The notes below the pieces were generated by a model, which was not told the origin of the DNA, did not search any database, and saw only the letters and a list, made by a program, of their open reading frames with translations. This document shows positions 12,472 to 19,471 of a stretch of DNA of 19,471 nucleotides, piece after piece (within the stretch, counting starts at the first letter, position 1; the number at the start of each line of letters is the position of its first letter). Source of the stretch: an uncultured Ruminococcus sp. (GTDB taxonomy: Bacteria; Bacillota; Clostridia; Oscillospirales; Ruminococcaceae). The stretch is from positions 1 to 19,471 of the forward strand of contig UQQA01000033.1 of the NCBI GenBank assembly GCA_900543105.1. The letters are read 5' to 3'. A program made the position numbers and the translations under genes.

Positions 12472-14805
12472 TCACATTGCGACGGCTTCGTTTATGGCGA
12501 AGCATTCACCGTTGAAGATGAGCCGTATCTTGTCACCGCGGTGTATCTCGCCCGAGAGAAGCTTTTGCGAGAGCAGGTTTTCAACGTTCACCGTGATATC
12601 ATGGCGAAGTCCGCGCGCACCGCTTTTATCATTCGGGCAGGAAAGCTTTTCAACTGCCGACGGGTCAAATTCGATCGAGATGCCAAGCTTTTCGGCGCGG
12701 CTTTTAAGAGATGAAAGCATAAGCTGCGCGATCCGGGCAAGCTCTTCCTTTGACAAGCTGTCGAACACGATTATTTCATCAAGTCTGCCGAGCAGTTCGG
12801 GCGGGAAAAATTCGCGCACGGTGTCGCCGACATTGTTTTTCTTCTGCTGTTCAGACTGCACGAAGCCGACAGAACCCTTTCCCGAAAGCTTTTCCGCGCC
12901 GAGGTTTGAGGTCATAATAATAATTGTATTGCGGAAGTTCACCATCCGACCAAGACCGTCCGTGAGTTCGCCCTCCTCAGCGATCTGGAGCAGCAGAGAG
13001 CTTATGTCGGGGTGGGCTTTTTCTATTTCGTCAAAAAGAACGATGCTGTACGGCTTGCGGCGGACTTGCTCGGTGAGAGCTCCACCCTCCTCGTAGCCGA
13101 CATATCCCGGCGGCGAGCCGATGAGCCGCGATATGCTGTGCTTCTCCTGATATTCCGACATATCGAGCCGAATAAGTGATTTCAGGTCGCCGAAAAGGCA
13201 TTCCGAGAGCGCTTTGGAAAGCTCGGTCTTGCCCGAACCGGTTGGACCCGTGAAAAGGAAACAGCCGAGCGGACGCTTCTCATCGCGAAATCCCGAGCGG
13301 CTGCGGCGAACAGCATCGGCAACAGCGTGAACAGCCTTATCCTGCCCGATGACGCGTTTGTGAAGCTCGGTTTCAAGCGAGAGCAAACGTGTTTCTTCGT
13401 CCGCTGTGAGCTGACCGAGCGGAATACCTTTTATATCGGAGATAACTGCGGCGATGTCCTCTCTGCCGACTGTAACGGGCTTTTCTTCGCTCGGACTGAA
13501 CCAGCTCGGCAGGTCGGCACGGCGTTTGTTCTGTTTCTGAGGAGTGGCACGGCAAGGCTCTTTGTCGAGCATTCGTTTAAGGCTTTCGGAAAGCTCGCTC
13601 AAAGTCTGAGGAGATGAAGATTCACGTATTCGCGCCTTTGAAGCGGCCTCATCGATGAGGTCGATAGCCTTGTCGGGGAGAAAACGCTCGGGAAGATAGC
13701 GAACCGAAAGCTCCACTGCGGCTTTCAAAGCTTCGTCAGTAATGATTGCATTGTGGAAATCCTCGTAAACGGGTTTTACTCCGCTCAGAATTTCAAGAGC
13801 TTCGCTTTCGGTCGGTTCGTTTATCATCACCTGCTGAAAGCGGCGTTCAAGTGCGGCATCTTTTTCGATCGATTTGCGAAACTCGGCGATGGTCGTTGCA
13901 CCTATAAGCTGTATCTCACCTCGCGCAAGCTGTGGTTTGAGAATGTTCGCCGCATCGATAGCGCCCTCCGCCGCACCTGCACCGACTATGGTGTGAAGTT
14001 CGTCTATGAAAAGAATGATGTTGCCGTCATCGGCGGCTTCGTCAATGCACTGCTTTACGCGCTCCTCAAAGTCGCCGCGGTATTTTGCTCCTGCGAGCAT
14101 AGAGGTGAGATTGAGGGAGAAGATGTGTTTGCAGCGCAGCGACCGGGGGACATCACCGCTCGCAATGAGCATCGCGATGCCCTCGACGACGGCGGTCTTG
14201 CCTACGCCTGCTTCGCCGATAAGACAAGGGTTGTTTTTGCTTCGGCGCGAAAGTATCTGCACCGTTCGGCGTATTTCACGGCTTCTGCCGATAATAGGAT
14301 CGCATTTTTTCTCGGCGGCTTCGCGGACAAGATCCTTCCCGTATTTGTTCAGAGCCGTATGCGAGACCTCACGGGTTCGCTTTGTGCAGGCGGAATTAAG
14401 GCTGCCGAAATTTCCGCCAAGTTCTTTTAATATAGTAACGGCGGTCGATTCGGTCTGTTCAAGCAAAGCGGAGAGAAGATGCTCCGTTCCTGTCAGCCGT
14501 GAGCCGCAGGAGGCAGCGATACTGCTTGCCGAGGTGAGTATCTTATGTGCGCAGGAGGTCATGCAGTCATCATCGACGGGGCAGGGTTCGCCGATGCCGA
14601 CAAGCTCGATTATCTTCGCGCGGACATCGGCTTCGGTTATGCCGCAGACGCGGAACGCCTGTGCCGCAGAGCAGCTTTGCTCCGATATCAACGAAAGCAG
14701 GATATGTTCGCTCCCAACGTATGTGTGACCGAGCTTTCCTGCCGCAAGGAATGAATTTTCGATAACGATGTTCGCCTTTTTTGTAAAAGCTTCGATATTA
14801 TACAT
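12472..14805 (-). CDS. clpC: ClpC-like AAA+ unfoldase with shortened middle region
   Basis: A hexameric ATPase that unfolds proteins and feeds them to ClpP. The 777-residue protein has two Clp_N repeats (about 1-140), AAA1 with Walker A GEAGVGKT (197-204) and Walker B FIDEL (266-270), and AAA2 with Walker A GPTGSGKT (520-527) and SPPGYVGYEEGG (564-575). SVGF at about 645-648 lies where ClpC carries its ClpP-docking loop, so partnership with ClpP is likely. The region between the ATPases (about 390-445) is short, basic and proline-rich and shows no recognisable UVR/M-domain sequence, which in B. subtilis ClpC mediates MecA and McsB control. No ctsR, mcsA or mcsB is adjacent and no CtsR box was seen. 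AGGAG precedes the ATG by 10 bases. Confidence 0.9.
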   Translation of the reverse strand: MYNIEAFTKKANIVIENSFLAAGKLGHTYVGSEHILLSLISEQSCSAAQAFRVCGITEADVRAKIIELVGIGEPCPVDDDCMTSCAHKILTSASSIAASCGSRLTGTEHLLSALLEQTESTAVTILKELGGNFGSLNSACTKRTREVSHTALNKYGKDLVREAAEKKCDPIIGRSREIRRTVQILSRRSKNNPCLIGEAGVGKTAVVEGIAMLIASGDVPRSLRCKHIFSLNLTSMLAGAKYRGDFEERVKQCIDEAADDGNIILFIDELHTIVGAGAAEGAIDAANILKPQLARGEIQLIGATTIAEFRKSIEKDAALERRFQQVMINEPTESEALEILSGVKPVYEDFHNAIITDEALKAAVELSVRYLPERFLPDKAIDLIDEAASKARIRESSSPQTLSELSESLKRMLDKEPCRATPQKQNKRRADLPSWFSPSEEKPVTVGREDIAAVISDIKGIPLGQLTADEETRLLSLETELHKRVIGQDKAVHAVADAVRRSRSGFRDEKRPLGCFLFTGPTGSGKTELSKALSECLFGDLKSLIRLDMSEYQEKHSISRLIGSPPGYVGYEEGGALTEQVRRKPYSIVLFDEIEKAHPDISSLLLQIAEEGELTDGLGRMVNFRNTIIIMTSNLGAEKLSGKGSVGFVQSEQQKKNNVGDTVREFFPPELLGRLDEIIVFDSLSKEELARIAQLMLSSLKSRAEKLGISIEFDPSAVEKLSCPNDKSGARGLRHDITVNVENLLSQKLLSGEIHRGDKIRLIFNGECFAINEAVAM

Positions 14806-15108
14806 AAAAAAGCCATCTCCTCTTAACAGATCAGTAATTTCAAGGAATATTATCCCACCGAATCAATAAAATATTTGTCACATCAGGAAAATTGCCGTAT
14901 TTTTTTATTCTGAAGTGTTATTTCTGCGAAAAAATTAAAAAATAGCTAAATAACTAAATTTTTTTACAAATTTTTGGTGACAAATAACCATAAAATATGC
15001 TTGTTAATTTTGAACAGATATGTTATAATTGTTGTGTGAAAATGTATCGGAAATTAAGTATTTGTTATTTTCGGCATTTAAGCATTTTATTTTTTGGAGG
15101 TTATTGTT
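14806..15108. other. AT-rich divergent intergenic region
   Basis: About 300 bases between the divergent clpC-like and DivIVA-like genes. It contains the plus-strand promoter at 15001-15029. On the clpC side GATAAT (about 14852-14857) is a possible -10 box but no well-spaced -35 was found. No CIRCE or CtsR operator is visible. Confidence 0.5.
15001..15029 (+). promoter_or_regulatory. Sigma-A promoter of DivIVA-like gene
   Basis: TTGTTA (15001-15006), 17-base spacer, TATAAT (15024-15029), giving a leader of about 70 bases before a GGAGG site. Confidence 0.75.
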
Positions 15109-16092
15109 ATGGCAGAAGGTACAGGATTCCTTAAAACGGTCAACTTTGGCGGATTTGATAAAAAGGACGTGCTTGCGTACGTTGATGAATTAAATACGAA
15201 AATTTACACTCTTCAGGCTGAACTCGATGAGAAGAAGGCTCTTCTCGAAGAAGCAGGCGGCGGCAACGGCGTAAATGACGAAAAGTATGAGGAGCTGCTT
15301 GCGGCTGACAAGGCTAAGATCACAGAACTCCAGACAAATAACGATTCACTTACGAATCAGCTCGGCACTATCACAGGTGAGCTTGCTGAAAAGGATAAGG
15401 AGATCGAAGATCTCAAGGCACAGAATGCCGCACTTGAAGAAGAACTTCAGGACGCAAAGAACAAGATCGCTACGTCGTCACCCGACAACAGCGCAATGGA
15501 TCTCGGCAATGTATTCCTCGAGGCACAGAAGTCTGCCAACATGATCGTTACGCAGGCTAAGGAAAACGCAAGAAAGATGGACGAAGACGCTAAGCGCCTT
15601 GCAAATCAGGTCGTTGACGATGCTAACGGCAAGGCTGCTACTATCGTTAATAAGGCTGACGAAGAAGCTTCTTCAAAGGTCAAGGAGGCTAATGCCAAGG
15701 CTTCCAAGATCCTCTCCGAAGCCGAGGATAAGTCCAGCGCAATGAAGTCTGCTTCCGAGGCTCTTAAGGCTTCCGTTAAGGCAGAGGTCGACGAGATCGA
15801 GACCAACGTTGCAAAGCTTCGTGAAGCTCTCGAAATGTTCTCGGGCGAAAGCCTTGCAAAGCTTGATGAAGCTAAGGCTCGCATTGCAGATACACAGTCT
15901 GTCATCAGCGGAAGTGCTCCCGCATTTGATGAAAAACATATTCCGACACCGGCCCCTGCTCCTGCACCTGCCCCGGCTCCCGCACCTGCACCTGCACCGT
16001 CTGCTCCAAAGGCTAACTTCGGCTTTGATATGAGCGAACTCGAGAGCCTTACAAAGGCAGCCGAAGCCGCTGCAGGAAGTGAAAACGGCTGA
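15109..16092 (+). CDS. DivIVA-like coiled-coil protein with Pro-Ala tail
   Basis: A 327-residue protein starting at MAEGTGFLKTV, with GGAGG 8 bases upstream; a TTG five codons earlier overlaps the ribosome site and is rejected. The N terminus NFGGFDKKDVLAYVDELN (residues 11-28) resembles the DivIVA/GpsB membrane-binding start (pattern GYDxxEVDxFL), which localises proteins to curved septal or polar membrane. Long coiled coils follow (about 25-125 and 145-255), rich in Glu, Lys and Ala. A (PA)n run at about 281-300 acts as a linker to a short conserved-looking end, GFDMSELESLTKAAE. It probably scaffolds division or envelope growth; the exact role is not shown. It is followed 2 bases later by the hydro-lyase subunit gene. 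Confidence 0.75.
   Translation: MAEGTGFLKTVNFGGFDKKDVLAYVDELNTKIYTLQAELDEKKALLEEAGGGNGVNDEKYEELLAADKAKITELQTNNDSLTNQLGTITGELAEKDKEIEDLKAQNAALEEELQDAKNKIATSSPDNSAMDLGNVFLEAQKSANMIVTQAKENARKMDEDAKRLANQVVDDANGKAATIVNKADEEASSKVKEANAKASKILSEAEDKSSAMKSASEALKASVKAEVDEIETNVAKLREALEMFSGESLAKLDEAKARIADTQSVISGSAPAFDEKHIPTPAPAPAPAPAPAPAPAPSAPKANFGFDMSELESLTKAAEAAAGSENG
15949..16010 (+). repeat. Pro-Ala codon repeat within the DivIVA-like gene
   Basis: Tandem CCT/CCG/CCC-GCx codons encode alternating Pro and Ala. Codons vary, so the protein pattern is kept rather than a pure DNA repeat. Such tracts form stiff extended linkers and may change length by slippage. Confidence 0.8.
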
Positions 16093-16094
16093 TA

Positions 16095-16652
16095 ATGGCA
16101 GAAATTTACGAATTGACCGTCGAACAGCTTCCGCAGTACTGCGACAAGCTGCGCATCGGCGACAAAGTTCTGCTCACGGGAACGGTCTATACTGCCCGTG
16201 ATGCGGCGCATAAACGATTTGATGCACTTCTGAACGAGGGTAAACCGCTCCCGTTCGATATCAGGGACGCTGTTATCTATTATGCAGGTCCTACGCCTGC
16301 CGCTCCCGGCAAGGCTATCGGTTCTTGCGGTCCTACCACATCGGGAAGAATGGATAAGTTTGCACCAAGGCTTCTTGACTGCGGACTTCGTGCAATGATA
16401 GGCAAGGGCGAACGCAGCGAAGCTGTAAAAGACGCTGTAAAGCGCAATAACGCAGTATATTTCTGCGCTATCGGCGGCGCAGGCGCTTTGGCTGCAAGTT
16501 GCATAAAAAAATGCGAGGTAATAGCATTTGAAGATCTCGGCTGTGAGTCGGTAAAAAGGCTTTACGTTGAGAAATTTCCTGTGACCGTTACCGTTGATTC
16601 ACACGGTGGCGACCTCTTTAAAGAGGGCAGAGCTGCTTATTGTGAGGTCTGA
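16095..16652 (+). CDS. Fe-S fumarase/tartrate dehydratase-type beta subunit
   Basis: A 185-residue protein matching the beta subunit of two-subunit class I (Fe-S) fumarase or L-tartrate dehydratase, which adds or removes water on dicarboxylates. Signature stretches: GDKVLLTGTVYTARDAAHKR (about 22-41), YYAGPTPA (67-74) and CGPTTSGRMD (78-87), with EDLGCESVKRLYVEKFP near the end. The iron-sulfur cluster and the other half of the active site come from the alpha subunit, which is not encoded next to it. The gene sits 2 bases after the DivIVA-like gene. It lacks a well-spaced ribosome site (AGGAAG is about 15 bases away), so translation probably depends on coupling. Confidence 0.88.
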   Translation: MAEIYELTVEQLPQYCDKLRIGDKVLLTGTVYTARDAAHKRFDALLNEGKPLPFDIRDAVIYYAGPTPAAPGKAIGSCGPTTSGRMDKFAPRLLDCGLRAMIGKGERSEAVKDAVKRNNAVYFCAIGGAGALAASCIKKCEVIAFEDLGCESVKRLYVEKFPVTVTVDSHGGDLFKEGRAAYCEV

Positions 16653-16665
16653 ATACATAAAAGAT

Positions 16666-16698
16666 AACTCCCTTTTCGGTTTGAAAAGGGAGTTTTGC
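16666..16698 (+). terminator. Intrinsic terminator after the hydro-lyase subunit
   Basis: Perfect stem AACTCCCTTTT (16666-16676) with AAAAGGGAGTT (16684-16694), followed by TTGCGTTT. It ends the plus-strand two-gene unit. Confidence 0.85.
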
Positions 16699-16712
16699 GT
16701 TTACTTTACATA

Positions 16713-17289
16713 CTAATAAAAAAGTCCGTCACGGGTGCTGTACCAGACGGGGATACCGCTCATTCCCATCGGAAAACGTGTTTCCATATTCCACTCGGGA
16801 TAGAATTTGCGGAGTATTACCGTATCATCTCGGAGCAAAGCCGCAAATGAGATGTAATTCTCGCGTGTCATTTCGTGCGAAGACGAAACGTAGATCTCGC
16901 TTTCGATTATTTCCGTGGCAAGCTTTTCATCGTCCGAAGCTTTCTTCGGTTCAAGCGCAGAAAGCTTCTTTCCGCAGCAGCTCACGGATGCTTCGGCTGC
17001 CGAGAAAACAATGTTACCGCAGTCGGGGCAGACGTAAAGCTTCAGCTTTTTCATGTTTCCGTTTATCAAATCATTTTTCTCTATTTCTCCGTTGATAAGA
17101 TTTTCCATATCGATTCCGAGCTCCGCCGCAAGCAAGGGGAGTATCGACACATCGGGCGCGCCGCAGCCGCGTTCCCACTTGGAAACAGCCTTGTCGCTGA
17201 CACCTATTTATTCAGCAAGAGCAGCCTGCGTCATCTTTTTTCTTTAAGTGCATTGCTCTGATTATCTCGCCTGTTCTGATCCGATCCAT
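16713..17289 (-). pseudogene. Broken XRE-type regulator with C-terminal zinc ribbon
   Basis: Reading the minus strand from an ATG at 17289 (MDRIRTGEIIRAMHLKKK), the expected HTH continues only after a one-base frame change in an A-rich run near 17235 (MTQAALAE). It is then cut by TAA at 17208-17210, and resumes as IGVSDKAVSKWERG...PDVSILPLLAAEL. The remaining 145 residues contain a CPDCGNI...CCGKK zinc ribbon like desulfoferrodoxin and a C-terminal domain ending YSTRDGLFY. That is the layout of a known Firmicutes XRE plus zinc-ribbon regulator family. One frameshift and one nonsense change make a pseudogene likely; a GTG at 17150 could still start a ribbon-only product. Sequencing error could explain the frameshift but hardly both. 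Confidence 0.8.
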
Positions 17290-17354
17290 AGCTTTTCGCC
17301 TTTCGATGTTTCAAATCTAAAATAATTGCAATAAACTAAGCGTAGAGTTGATGA

Positions 17355-17383
17355 TTGACAATTCAAAATCAAGGTGCTATAAT
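17355..17383 (+). promoter_or_regulatory. Perfect consensus promoter of small membrane protein
   Basis: TTGACA (17355-17360), 17-base spacer, TATAAT (17378-17383). Expected to be very strong; the transcript would begin at about 17390, directly at the leader hairpin. Confidence 0.88.
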
Positions 17384-17391
17384 AACAATTA

Positions 17392-17422
17392 CCGGGAGAG
17401 CAAGCTGTGTTCTCTCGGTTTT
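17392..17422 (+). promoter_or_regulatory. Terminator-like leader hairpin
   Basis: CCGGGAGA (17392-17399) pairs with TCTCTCGG (17411-17418), one G-U, followed by TTTTGTCC. It lies between the promoter and the ribosome site. It could be a 5' stabilising hairpin, or an attenuator releasing a ~30-base RNA. Confidence 0.5.
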
Positions 17423-17444
17423 GTCCAAAGGAAGGGATGGTTTT

Positions 17445-17612
17445 ATGAAGATCGGAAAGCGCAGAGTTATTGCATATATCAAGCTTTTTTTCGAGGTACT
17501 CGCTGTAATACTTATTGTTGTGCTGATGTTTAAATTCGCTATGAATATGACGATCAAAACCGCCGAAGATGTACAGCAGGAGCAGTCAGCAACTGTTGAA
17601 ACGGAGCAATGA
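17445..17612 (+). CDS. 55-residue single-pass membrane protein, unknown
   Basis: Unrecognised. The start MKIGKRRVIAYIK is placed by AAAGGAAGGG 7 bases upstream; the longer open frame would start at the -35 box and is rejected. A basic N terminus (K2, K5, R6, R7) precedes one hydrophobic helix (about residues 9-33, VLAVILIVVLMFKF), and an acidic, Gln/Thr-rich tail ends in VETEQ. By the positive-inside rule the N terminus faces the cytoplasm and the tail is outside. It has its own very strong promoter and a terminator shared with the convergent coaX gene. Confidence 0.7.
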   Translation: MKIGKRRVIAYIKLFFEVLAVILIVVLMFKFAMNMTIKTAEDVQQEQSATVETEQ

Positions 17613-17619
17613 TTTAACA

Positions 17620-17668
17620 AAAGAAAAGCGGCGCAGTTCATTGTTGTGAGCTGCGCCGTTTTTTATTT
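17620..17668. terminator. Bidirectional terminator between small membrane gene and coaX
   Basis: CGGCGCAG (17629-17636) pairs with CTGCGCCG (17651-17658); T tracts lie on both sides (TTTTTTATTT on plus, CTTTTCTTTT on minus). Confidence 0.88.
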
Positions 17669-18427
17669 ATTCTTTTCGTATATCTTTATAAGACCCTTTA
17701 AAAGCAGATCCTTATCGTGAATGACCTTGCGCTTGCAGTAGGGGATAATGCTGCCCGAAAGTCCGCCCGTGGCTATGACAGTGCATTTCTGTCCAAGCTC
17801 CTCCTCAAAGCGGTCGATAACGCCGTCGATGAGCGAAGCCTGACCAAAGATTATTCCGCTCTTCATGCAGTCAACGGTGTTGCTGCTGATGACTTTTTTC
17901 GGCGGTTCGAGGTTTATCTTCGGAAGCTGTGATGTTCCTGCCGTCAGGGCGTTGAGCGAAACGTTCACGCCCGGGATTATCATTCCTCCGAGGTAGCTGC
18001 CCTTGCTGTCGATGACAGAAGCGGTCGTAGCCGTACCCATATCAAAGATTATGAGCGGAAGTTTATATTCGGAAATGCCTGCAACAGCGTCAACAACGAG
18101 GTCGCTTCCAAGCTGTGCGGGGTTATCGATGATGATGTTGAGCCCTGTTTTTGTTCCGGGACCTACTATTTTGGCATCAATTCCTGCGATCTTCTTTATC
18201 GCAAGCTTTATCGTGGTCGTTACGGACGGAACAACGGACGAGATTATTGCGCCGTCGATCTCGTTCTGCTTGATGTTGTAAAGTTCAAGTATCGTTTTGA
18301 ATGAGATCGCATATTCAAGTGCCGTGTTTTCACGCGAGGTGGATATTCTTTCGGAAAAAGCGATCTTTCCGTCCTCGCAGCAGCCGATAACTATATTTGA
18401 ATTTCCTACGTCAATTGCTAAGATCAT
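17663..18427 (-). CDS. coaX: Type III pantothenate kinase
   Basis: Phosphorylates pantothenate to 4'-phosphopantothenate, the first step of coenzyme A synthesis; type III enzymes escape CoA feedback. The 254-residue protein has the ASKHA phosphate-1 motif DVGNSNIVIG (6-15), the phosphate-2 motif DMGTATT (129-135), GGMIIPG (147-153) and a late TGGLSG. The usual GxDR motif reads GSDL (107-110): the aspartate is kept, the arginine is leucine. AAGGAG stands 8 bases before the ATG. It lies 12 bases after the ECF S component on the same strand, so uptake and phosphorylation of pantothenate are probably co-expressed. Confidence 0.95.
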   Translation of the reverse strand: MILAIDVGNSNIVIGCCEDGKIAFSERISTSRENTALEYAISFKTILELYNIKQNEIDGAIISSVVPSVTTTIKLAIKKIAGIDAKIVGPGTKTGLNIIIDNPAQLGSDLVVDAVAGISEYKLPLIIFDMGTATTASVIDSKGSYLGGMIIPGVNVSLNALTAGTSQLPKINLEPPKKVISSNTVDCMKSGIIFGQASLIDGVIDRFEEELGQKCTVIATGGLSGSIIPYCKRKVIHDKDLLLKGLIKIYEKNK

Positions 18428-18439
18428 AGCGTTTGCTCC

Positions 18440-19063
18440 TTATGCTTCGGTTGTCTTGAAATTTGGGATAAGCTTTGCTTTGATAAGAGCCGTTCCAACT
18501 GCGCCGGTAACGATGGTCGAAGCTATGATCTCGAAAACAGCATTTACTCCGACGAATGCGCACATAAAGGCGAGAATGTTCATTTCTCCTCGCATATCCA
18601 TTATTAACTCTGTCTTTCCGAACAGCAGCATAAGCGTTGTCATAAAGAACAGCGTGTTGAGAAAAGCAGCGGCGAAGCCTGTTACAAAGCAGGAAACAAT
18701 GCCGTTGGAGATCTTTGATACGAATTTATTGATGTATCCGAGAAGAAGTCCGTCAAGAATTCTCGGTACGAAGCAGGTGATGATCGTGAACAGCGGACTG
18801 ATGCCGAAAAGCGCTACGCCGAATGGACTTGGAAGTCCGATGCCAACACACTGGAGAAAGCTTGTGAGTCCGAAAACAGCTCCCACAGCTGCGCCTCCGA
18901 CAGGTCCCATTGTAAGTGCAGCGACAGCAACGGGGATAATGTTGAGCGTGATAGAAAGCGGTCCGATGTTGAGATAACCGAGCGGCGTGAATGACATTAC
19001 GACGAGAATCGCCGTAAGCAGACCCATAATTACGATACGGGCGATCTTCTGTTTGTTTTTCAT
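18440..19063 (-). CDS. ECF transporter S component, probably for pantothenate
   Basis: A 207-residue integral membrane protein with about six helices, the substrate-binding subunit of an energy-coupling factor importer that shares EcfA/EcfT with other S components. Seen: basic N terminus MKNKQKIAR, first helix with the alanine-poor pattern VIMGLLTAILVVMSF, LSITLNIIPVAVAALTMGPVGGAAVGAVFG (in two blocks, about 37-66), and a charged C-terminal tail. Its position directly before coaX points to pantothenate (PanT role), by context rather than by sequence alone. AAGGAGG lies 10 bases before the ATG. Confidence 0.85.
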   Translation of the reverse strand: MKNKQKIARIVIMGLLTAILVVMSFTPLGYLNIGPLSITLNIIPVAVAALTMGPVGGAAVGAVFGLTSFLQCVGIGLPSPFGVALFGISPLFTIITCFVPRILDGLLLGYINKFVSKISNGIVSCFVTGFAAAFLNTLFFMTTLMLLFGKTELIMDMRGEMNILAFMCAFVGVNAVFEIIASTIVTGAVGTALIKAKLIPNFKTTEA

Positions 19064-19088
19064 GATAAAAATTCCTCCTTGTTATTAT

Positions 19089-19165
19089 TCCCTTTCGGGA
19101 TACAATACAATAAGCGGAGCTTTTGCGTGCTTTCCTGACGGCAGAAAGACCTGCAAAAAGCCCGC
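19089..19165 (-). promoter_or_regulatory. Structured 5' leader of the S-component/coaX operon
   Basis: The ~105-base leader holds a long stem: GCGGGCTTTTTGC (19165-19153) with GCAAAAGCTCCGC (19126-19114), and an inner CTTTC/GAAAG stem. A second, tight hairpin TCCCGAAAGGGA (19100-19089) stands just before the ribosome site. I could not match it to a known riboswitch class; a ligand-sensing or stability role is possible. Confidence 0.45.
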
Positions 19166-19172
19166 AAACAAC

Positions 19173-19201
19173 ATTATATCATAAAAAAACGGCTTTTGCA
19201 A
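19173..19201 (-). promoter_or_regulatory. Sigma-A promoter of the S-component/coaX operon
   Basis: Minus strand: TTGCAA (19196-19201), 17-base spacer, TATAAT (19173-19178). Confidence 0.8.
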
Positions 19202-19471
19202 CGATTTAATATATTTTTAACTTTTGACAGGGTCTGTATTAATAGTTATGTGTGTTGCCTGCTGCGGACAGAACGCAGTTTGGTGCAAAGTATATTTTGC
19301 ATAGGAGAAATGCGGAGATCTTTTATAAAGCGAACCTCTAAAGATAAATATGAGAAATTTTGCTGCAATTATACTTTTTTAGTTGCAGGGGAAGTTTTGG
19401 TTATAGAAAGGCTCTGATACTAAACACCAATAAAATACAGGAAAAAATCTGCGCCGAAATCGCATATATCC
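19202..19471. other. Intergenic end of window, no supportable gene
   Basis: AT-rich. TTGACA near 19223 with a poor -10 (TATGTG) 17 bases later, a small stem CTGCG...CGCAG (19262-19278) and an inverted repeat TGCAAA-N6-TTTGCA (19284-19301) are visible. The short frames here, including one from 19310, have no convincing ribosome spacing. A plus-strand gene may begin beyond the window. Confidence 0.5.

Noticed and set aside
14806..14880. CtsR or CIRCE operator upstream of the clpC-like gene
   Set aside because: No GGTCAAA direct repeats and no CIRCE inverted repeat seen.
17355..17444. Longer start for the small membrane protein (85 residues)
   Set aside because: It would begin within the -35 box of the perfect promoter; the downstream ATG has the ribosome site.

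Overview
The window looks like a chromosomal segment of an anaerobic, low-to-middle GC member of the Clostridia, most likely an Oscillospiraceae/Ruminococcus-type gut bacterium. This is inferred from the gene content (reverse-type rubrerythrin, Fe-S hydro-lyase beta subunit, type III pantothenate kinase, ECF S components), strong GGAGG ribosome binding sites and near-consensus sigma-A promoters. No rRNA, tRNA, phage or transposase gene was seen.

Layout. Bases 1-660 hold no convincing gene but form a very large imperfect palindrome (MITE-like or structured repeat). From 730 to 5210 the minus strand carries a divergent methionyl-tRNA synthetase, an unrecognised 324-residue protein and thiI. Divergent from thiI, 5417-9938 (plus) is an operon of an ECF S-component-like membrane protein overlapping a large extracytoplasmic-propeller hybrid histidine kinase with HisKA, ATPase, receiver and HPt modules. 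A DUF4190-like membrane protein with its own promoter and a strong terminator follows.

Between 10800 and 11643 lies the most notable part: two tandem, almost identical ~400-bp cassettes. Each has a perfect-consensus promoter on the plus strand reading a 31-residue hydrophobic peptide with a GGAGG site, and a perfect-hexamer promoter on the minus strand reading a ~100-nt antisense RNA that ends in an intrinsic terminator at the 3' end of the peptide gene. Both transcripts would begin with nearly the same sequence, the mRNA ends can pair with each other, and the ribosome site can be sequestered by an upstream anti-SD. This is the architecture of a type I toxin-antitoxin locus, convergent as in Fst/par, TxpA/RatA or BsrG/SR4. 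I do not recognise this peptide as a member of a named family.

The right third has a minus-strand rubrerythrin with a promoter full of inverted repeats (including a DtxR/IdeR-like palindrome), a minus-strand ClpC-like AAA+ unfoldase with a shortened middle region, a plus-strand pair (DivIVA-like coiled-coil protein and an Fe-S hydro-lyase beta subunit without its alpha partner nearby), a broken XRE/zinc-ribbon regulator, a 55-residue single-pass membrane protein behind a perfect promoter and leader hairpin, and a minus-strand operon of an ECF S component and coaX that plausibly works in pantothenate uptake and phosphorylation. The last ~270 bases hold no supportable gene.
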